Assembly (NCBI GenBank): GCA_031291905.1
Contig: JARLIC010000125.1
Coordinates: forward strand, 1 to 15,571
From: Minisyncoccota bacterium
Lineage (GTDB): Bacteria > Patescibacteriota > Minisyncoccia > UBA6257 > 2-01-FULL-56-20
DNA length: 15,571 bases
Reading direction: 5' to 3'
Under the pieces are notes generated by a model. That model had not been told where the DNA came from and did no database searches. It was given only the letters and a program-made list of their open reading frames with translations. Positions 12,005 to 15,571 of the stretch are shown piece by piece (the first letter of the stretch is position 1; each line of letters opens with the position of its first letter). Made by a program: the position numbers and the translations under genes.

Positions 12005-12766
12005 ATGGAATTTTCATATTTAAGCACGAGCGTTTCGGTAAAGACCATTTCGGAAGATGCGAAGGAGGGCGTGTTCGAGATTGAAGGCTTGTACGCCGGA
12101 TACGGACTTACGATCGGCACGGCGCTCCGCCGCGCGCTTTTGTCGTCCCTGCCGGGCGCCGCGGTCACCGAGATCAAGATCAAGGGCGTTCCCCACGAGT
12201 TCTCGACCCTTCCCGGATTGCAGGAGGACATTGTCGAGCTTTCGCTCAACTTCAAGAAGATATTCTTCCGCATGCATGTGGACGAGCCGCAGGTGCTTTC
12301 GCTCAAAATGAAGGGCGAAGGCGTGGTCACGGCGGGGGACATCGAATTGAACTCCGACGTCGAGATCATCAACCCGGAGGAGGTGATCGGTCATCTCACC
12401 GCAAAGGACGCGGAGCTGGACATGGAAGTGCGCGTGGAGCGTGGATTGGGCTATGTCGCCGTGGAGAGCCGGAAGTCGGAGGGCCGTCTGCCGATCGGCA
12501 CGATCGCGATCGATTCCATCTTCACCCCGGTGCTCAAAGTGAACTACACGATAGAGGACATGCGTGTCGGCGACCGCACGGATTACAACCGCCTGCATCT
12601 CGAAGTGAGCACCAACGGGACCATCAGCCCTTCGGCGGCGCTTCATAAGGCCTCCAATATCCTGAAAGACCACTTCGAGAAGGTGAGCGTGGTGGAGGTG
12701 AAGGAGTTCGACATGCCGAAAGCGGAAGGTAAAGAAGGGAAGAAGAAGGTAGCGAAGAAGAAATAA
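12005..12766 (+). CDS. rpoA: RNA polymerase alpha subunit, N-terminal domain only
   Basis: The alpha subunit dimerises to nucleate RNA polymerase. The 253-residue protein contains the whole N-terminal domain: the dimer and beta-binding helix GYGLTIGTALRRALLSSLPG, VPHEFSTLPGLQEDIVE, and SPSAALHKASNILKDHFEKV. After about residue 236 only a Lys-rich tail (KAEGKEGKKKVAKKK) remains. The usual ~80-residue C-terminal domain, which reads UP elements and contacts activators, is absent; TAA follows and rplQ starts 31 bp later, so no frameshifted piece is hidden. Confidence 0.96.
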   Translation: MEFSYLSTSVSVKTISEDAKEGVFEIEGLYAGYGLTIGTALRRALLSSLPGAAVTEIKIKGVPHEFSTLPGLQEDIVELSLNFKKIFFRMHVDEPQVLSLKMKGEGVVTAGDIELNSDVEIINPEEVIGHLTAKDAELDMEVRVERGLGYVAVESRKSEGRLPIGTIAIDSIFTPVLKVNYTIEDMRVGDRTDYNRLHLEVSTNGTISPSAALHKASNILKDHFEKVSVVEVKEFDMPKAEGKEGKKKVAKKK

Positions 12767-12796
12767 GGGAAGAAGGAAGATCTTAATTCTAATCAA

Positions 12797-13153
12797 ATGA
12801 ATCACGGCAAGAAAAAAGTCACAAAGTTCGGCAGGCTGCGCGGCGACAGGATCTCCTTCCTGCGCAACCTTTGCAACGACCTTATCAGGAACGGCGCCAT
12901 CGAGACGACCGAAGCGCGCGCCAGGGTGATCCGCCCGAAGGTGGAGCGCCTGGTCACGTTCGCGAAGAAGCAGACGATCGCCGCCCGCCGCGAGATCCTG
13001 AGCCGCGTGGACAATGCGCGCGTCACCAAGAAGCTTTACGAGGATTACGGCCCGCGCTATGCGGATCGGAAGGGAGGCTATCTTCGCATCACGAAACTGG
13101 GCGTTGCCCGCAAGCGCGACGGCACCCGTATGGCGCGCATTGAATTTGTCTAA
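12797..13153 (+). CDS. rplQ: 50S ribosomal protein L17
   Basis: A large-subunit protein near the exit tunnel, 118 residues. It starts MNHGKKKVTKFGRLRGDR (family MRH...LGR..HR), with the core LRNLCNDLIRNGAIETTEARA and the end GGYLRITKLGVARKRDG. It follows rpoA, the normal order. Confidence 0.96.
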   Translation: MNHGKKKVTKFGRLRGDRISFLRNLCNDLIRNGAIETTEARARVIRPKVERLVTFAKKQTIAARREILSRVDNARVTKKLYEDYGPRYADRKGGYLRITKLGVARKRDGTRMARIEFV

Positions 13154-13168
13154 AGGATACGCTATACT
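13140..13168 (+). promoter_or_regulatory. Promoter before rplM
   Basis: TTGAAT (13140-13145), 17-nt spacer, TATACT (13163-13168), overlapping the end of rplQ. The transcript would have only about a 10-nt leader before the rplM ATG at 13186, with no SD. Confidence 0.6.
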
Positions 13169-13185
13169 GAGGCCTCATCATATTC

Positions 13186-13530
13186 ATGGAATATCACATC
13201 GACGCAAAGAATAAAATATTGGGACGCGTGGCAACGGACGTTGCCCTCATTTTGCAGGGCAAGAAATCGGCATCGTACGAGCGCCATCACGTGAGCGACG
13301 ACAAGGTCTATGTAAAGAACGTCGACGGCATCAAAGTGACCGGCGCGAAGCTGACCGACAAGATCTATTACAAGCACACCGGCTACGTCGGGCATCTCAA
13401 AGAGAAATCGCTCGAGCAGAAGATGGCGCAGGACCCGAGGTGGGTGCTCCAGCATGCGGTACGCAAGATGCTTCCGCGCAACTTTCTTACCGCAAAGCGC
13501 ATCAAGAACCTCATTTTTGTCGAAAAATAA
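13186..13530 (+). CDS. rplM: 50S ribosomal protein L13 (short)
   Basis: L13 is an early-assembly protein of the large subunit. At 114 residues it is shorter than E. coli L13 (142) at both ends. It shows ILGRVATDVALILQGKK, the YYKHTGYVGHLKEKSL block and the MLPRNFLTAKRIKNL end. It is paired with rpsI as in nearly all bacteria, and has its own likely promoter inside the end of rplQ. Confidence 0.95.
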   Translation: MEYHIDAKNKILGRVATDVALILQGKKSASYERHHVSDDKVYVKNVDGIKVTGAKLTDKIYYKHTGYVGHLKEKSLEQKMAQDPRWVLQHAVRKMLPRNFLTAKRIKNLIFVEK

Positions 13531-13584
13531 TGTTCCGATCTTTCCCTCAATCCTTCTTCCCTAAACCCTTCTTACCTTCCTAAC
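13531..13584 (+). other. Pyrimidine-rich, G-free leader before rpsI
   Basis: After the first few bases this 54-bp spacer contains no G and consists of CCTTCTT/CCCTAAACC-type units. It lacks hairpins and an SD. It resembles the spacer before rpmJ. Confidence 0.5.
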
Positions 13585-14043
13585 ATGGCCACCGCAACCA
13601 CTATCCATTATAAAGAACCCGCGACCGAGACCCACAAAAAGGAGGGTCCGGCAAAGAAGGGCCGCTACACCGAGGCCGTCGGTCGTCGCAAGACGTCCGT
13701 CGCGCGCGTGCGCCTCATGCCCGGCAGCGGCAAGTTCACGGTGAACGGCAAGGACGCCAAGGCCTATTTCACGCTTCCCCGTCTGGTGCAGGCGGCAAAA
13801 TCGCCGCTCGAGCAGCTCCAGCTGACCGATTTCGACGTGTCGGTGAAGGTATCCGGCGGCGGCATTCATGCCCAGGCCGATGCGGTCCGCCTCGGCATTT
13901 CCCGTGCGATCATCCTGAAGGATCCGGCGTGGAAGCCGCGTCTCCGCACCATGGGATTCCTCACGCGCGATTCGCGCATGGTGGAACGCAAGAAATACGG
14001 CAAGCTCGGCGCGCGGCGCAGTCCGCAGTGGGCAAAAAGGTAA
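13585..14043 (+). CDS. rpsI: 30S ribosomal protein S9
   Basis: S9 reaches the P-site tRNA with its C-terminal tail. The 152-residue protein has an N-terminal extension of about 25 residues (MATATTIHYKEPATE), then YTEAVGRRKTSVARVRLMPG, VSGGGIHAQADAVRLGISRA, and the end ARRSPQWAKR that matches the conserved S-K-R tail type. It is the last gene of the operon, followed by a terminator. Confidence 0.97.
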   Translation: MATATTIHYKEPATETHKKEGPAKKGRYTEAVGRRKTSVARVRLMPGSGKFTVNGKDAKAYFTLPRLVQAAKSPLEQLQLTDFDVSVKVSGGGIHAQADAVRLGISRAIILKDPAWKPRLRTMGFLTRDSRMVERKKYGKLGARRSPQWAKR

Positions 14044-14067
14044 CGCTACAAATTCTGCATATAGTCA

Positions 14068-14100
14068 AACAGCCCAGCAATCACGCGGGCTGTTTTTCTT
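14068..14100 (+). terminator. Intrinsic terminator of the ribosomal operon
   Basis: AACAGCCC (14068-14075), 11-nt loop, GGGCTGTT (14087-14094), then TTTCTT: a clear factor-independent terminator 25 bp after rpsI. Confidence 0.9.
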
Positions 14101-14183
14101 ATGTGCAGGAATTGAATATATGAATTATTGGACGAGTGGGAGAAATTTCGAAAAATATTTTTACATGGGAAGGTGATGTGTAT

Positions 14184-14208
14184 AGAAATTGAAGATATGG
14201 CAATTTCT
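14184..14208. promoter_or_regulatory. Perfect 8-bp inverted repeat, possible operator
   Basis: AGAAATTG (14184-14191), 9-nt spacer, CAATTTCT (14201-14208). It ends 5 bp before the -35 box of the next gene, a common operator place. The rest of 14101-14183 is AT-rich and holds no gene I can support. Confidence 0.35.
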
Positions 14209-14213
14209 GGGAC

Positions 14214-14243
14214 TTGTAATAAAAAGACCAGTTATCCTATAAT
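14214..14243 (+). promoter_or_regulatory. Promoter of the gene at 14250
   Basis: TTGTAA (14214-14219), 18-nt spacer, TATAAT (14238-14243). The ATG follows 6 nt after the -10, so the transcript should be leaderless. Confidence 0.7.
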
Positions 14244-14249
14244 GAAGTC

Positions 14250-15026
14250 ATGAATTCATGGGAACGGGGTGGTTATTCGCCCGAAAGCCAGTCTGAAGCC
14301 GAACGACGAATAAGCAGTGAACGACAGCTTCTTGAGGGGCGTTCCGGGAAAAAGCGTGGGGTGGCAAAAGTTTTACTTTTAGCTTCGGTTCTTTCTGTTG
14401 GTGGTTTTTGGGCGGGGAATGAATTTAACCAGCACAAAAATGTACCGGACAGAGAAGCAACTCACTTAACAGAAACAGGTGATTCTCCCAAAGCTACTCA
14501 AAAGCATTCCCACGAACAGCAACATGTTGGAATTGTAGAACAGGCCGCAGCGCAGCAAGGAGAGCAGGAGGTAAAGCATTCCGCTGAAGCGAGAGAAAAT
14601 ATAGATGCGTCTGGCGCATGGGTTGACAGCATCGTTGCAAAAGCGGAATCGGAGCGGGGTGAGTTACAAAGCGCTGATGACCTGGAAGCGTATGCGCGAA
14701 CTATCGCAAGTGATCTACGAAGTCAGATAGAATTTCCCACCGAAGGAATAGTCCATAAGGATACTGTTTATGGTGTGGAAATATCAGCACGTGTTTATAA
14801 CCATGATGATGGCAAGCACATCGAGGAAGCAATTCATAGAGTTGAGGGTTTGATTCAGTCGGCTGACCATCAATTCGGGAGCAATGTATACCAGAGATAT
14901 TCCGGTGTTTTTGAAGATATGTCCCAGAAAGTGCATAGAGATGCTGGATCAAGTTATAGTAGAGAAAAAGATAGGGAAACAATTCAAAAAGCAGAACAAA
15001 CCATCAATGAGTACAATCAGCAGTGA
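14250..15026 (+). CDS. Single-pass membrane-anchored protein of unknown function
   Basis: I do not recognise this 258-residue protein. A short charged N-terminus ends in a basic patch (RSGKKRGVAK, 31-40), then one transmembrane helix (about 38-57, VLLLASVLSVGGFWAG), so most of the chain (58-258) should lie outside the membrane. The outer part begins with a low-complexity Gln/His/Glu/Ala linker (HSHEQQHVGIVEQAAAQQ) and ends in a helical domain (AEQTINEYNQQ). No catalytic motif is seen. Base composition is clearly more AT-rich than the operon before it. The start follows from the TATAAT box 6 nt upstream. It overlaps the next gene by 20 bp, which suggests co-translation. Confidence 0.7.
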   Translation: MNSWERGGYSPESQSEAERRISSERQLLEGRSGKKRGVAKVLLLASVLSVGGFWAGNEFNQHKNVPDREATHLTETGDSPKATQKHSHEQQHVGIVEQAAAQQGEQEVKHSAEARENIDASGAWVDSIVAKAESERGELQSADDLEAYARTIASDLRSQIEFPTEGIVHKDTVYGVEISARVYNHDDGKHIEEAIHRVEGLIQSADHQFGSNVYQRYSGVFEDMSQKVHRDAGSSYSREKDRETIQKAEQTINEYNQQ

Positions 15027-15285
15027 TTTCAAGAATATAAATGACGCCTTATCTGCCGCGTCTGTGACGGAGCGTGAGCGCGCGGAGATTATCAGTTCCT
15101 TGAGCGCGGTTGATGAAAAATATGCAACCTCGCTTGCGGAGTTTCTTGGCAGCACTCCGGATGGAGCAAAAATGTTCCTAGAAAATTATCGTAAGAAATA
15201 TAGCGCCCAGCTACAGAACGATTCCAATCTCTGGGATGTTGTCCTGAAAGAAGAGGGTGAGTATTTAGATTCCCTATCCGAGTGA
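15007..15285 (+). CDS. Small helical protein of unknown function
   Basis: A 92-residue soluble helical protein (DFKNINDALSAASVTERERA, then LAEFLGSTPDGAKMFLENYR, ending LKEEGEYLDSLSE). I chose ATG 15007, which overlaps the end of the previous gene by 20 bp in another frame; a longer frame from 14884 would overlap it by 143 bp and adds unlikely sequence. No known family is recognised. It probably acts with the membrane protein before it, judged only by overlap. Confidence 0.55.
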   Translation: MSTISSDFKNINDALSAASVTERERAEIISSLSAVDEKYATSLAEFLGSTPDGAKMFLENYRKKYSAQLQNDSNLWDVVLKEEGEYLDSLSE

Positions 15286-15301
15286 TAGATTTAATAGTTA
15301 T

Positions 15302-15470
15302 CGCTTCGATCTTCCAAGACCGTCCGCTGCGTCTCTGAATGGGCGAAGCGCTAAACGAACTCCCGCAATATGCTTTCGGGGACGGCGTTCCGGCCTGCTG
15401 GCCGGCCGCCTAAGGTCTCGGCACCTTCGTGCCTTCGACATTCCCCTCAAGCACATTGCGGGAGTTTTGT
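15302..15470. ncRNA. Large branched inverted-repeat element (structured RNA, terminator or mobile palindrome)
   Basis: The outer arms are 15358-15382 and 15442-15466, which pair at 22 of 25 positions (AACTCCCGCAAT / ATTGCGGGAGTT ends). Inside are two further hairpins: CCGGCC-TGCT-GGCCGG (90-105 of 153xx) flanked by GGCG/CGCC, and GGCAC-CTTC-GTGCC (15420-15433 region). A separate stem CGCTTCG (15302-15308) / CGAAGCG (15344-15350) lies upstream. The right arm is followed by TTTTGTTTTGT, so on the plus strand it could terminate the two-gene unit, but it is far larger than needed. I cannot match it to a known RNA. It may be a repeated palindromic element of this genome. Confidence 0.6.
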
Positions 15471-15482
15471 TTTGTATGCGCA

Positions 15483-15571
15483 TTGACATTTATCAAAAAA
15501 TAGTTCATTTTATAGACAGGAAACGGGAGTTGTTCTTGCCGGATATAAGGATATCCGTCAGGACCCGCCAA
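15483..15571 (+). promoter_or_regulatory. Possible promoter and leader of a gene beyond the window
   Basis: TTGACA (15483-15488) is followed by an AT-rich stretch with weak -10 candidates (TATAGA at 15511-15516 is 22 nt away). Downstream, CGGATAT-AAGG-ATATCCG (15540-15557) is a perfect 7-bp hairpin with an AAGG loop. No start codon with a convincing frame is visible before the window ends. Confidence 0.3.

Noticed and set aside
14884..15006. Longer start for the gene at 15007
   Set aside because: It would overlap the preceding gene by over 140 bp with no start signal.
1..15571. Recoded UGA (as in Gracilibacteria/Absconditabacteria)
   Set aside because: dnaJ, the GNAT gene and both target genes end cleanly at TGA and no conserved gene has an internal TGA.

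Overview
The window looks like part of a Candidate Phyla Radiation (Patescibacteria, Parcubacteria-like) genome. The evidence is a set of compact housekeeping proteins (AlaRS without its C-terminal domain, RNA polymerase alpha without its C-terminal domain, short L13), many genes whose -10 box lies only 6-8 nt before the ATG, a PilM/FtsA-like protein beside a large anchored 'baseplate J-like' protein of the kind seen in these lineages, and a diversity-generating retroelement (DGR) of CPR type. The standard code fits: several genes end cleanly in TGA. The lineage assignment is inferred from gene content; there is no rRNA gene here.

Layout. 1-3374: the 3' part of dnaJ, a small coiled-coil protein, a GNAT acetyltransferase and alaS. 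3364-7025: a complete DGR with two paralogous target genes (3475-4161 and 5212-5910), each ending in a variable region (VR1 4039-4148, VR2 5788-5897), one template region (TR 4513-4622) between them, an avd-type accessory gene on the minus strand (4638-5042), and the reverse transcriptase (6012-7025). By hand count, VR1 differs from TR at 16 positions and VR2 at 12, and all 28 differences fall on template adenines. 7032-9973: a PilM/FtsA-like protein and a large single-pass membrane protein. 9984-14100: a ribosomal/alpha operon (infA, rpmJ, rpsM, rpsK, rpsD, rpoA, rplQ, then rplM and rpsI) that ends in a clear terminator. 14100-15571: a more AT-rich accessory stretch with two overlapping genes of unknown function, a large structured inverted-repeat element, and the start of another leader at the window edge.

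How the DGR should work (family knowledge applied to this sequence). TR RNA is reverse-transcribed by the RT with Avd, adenines are misread, and the mutated cDNA replaces the VR of either target gene. Both targets have consensus promoters (TTGACA-18-TATAAT) and strong Shine-Dalgarno sites, unlike most genes around them, so they are probably well expressed. Less usual points are the antisense avd that converges on TR and shares stop-codon bases with it, an 11-bp perfect hairpin just after TR, and an RT gene placed directly behind the terminator of target 2.

Most interesting items: the adenine-only TR/VR pattern and two-target layout; the antisense avd/TR overlap; the contrast between leaderless genes and SD-led target genes; the missing alpha-CTD; a 21-codon leader ORF coupled to infA; and the branched inverted-repeat element at 15302-15466.
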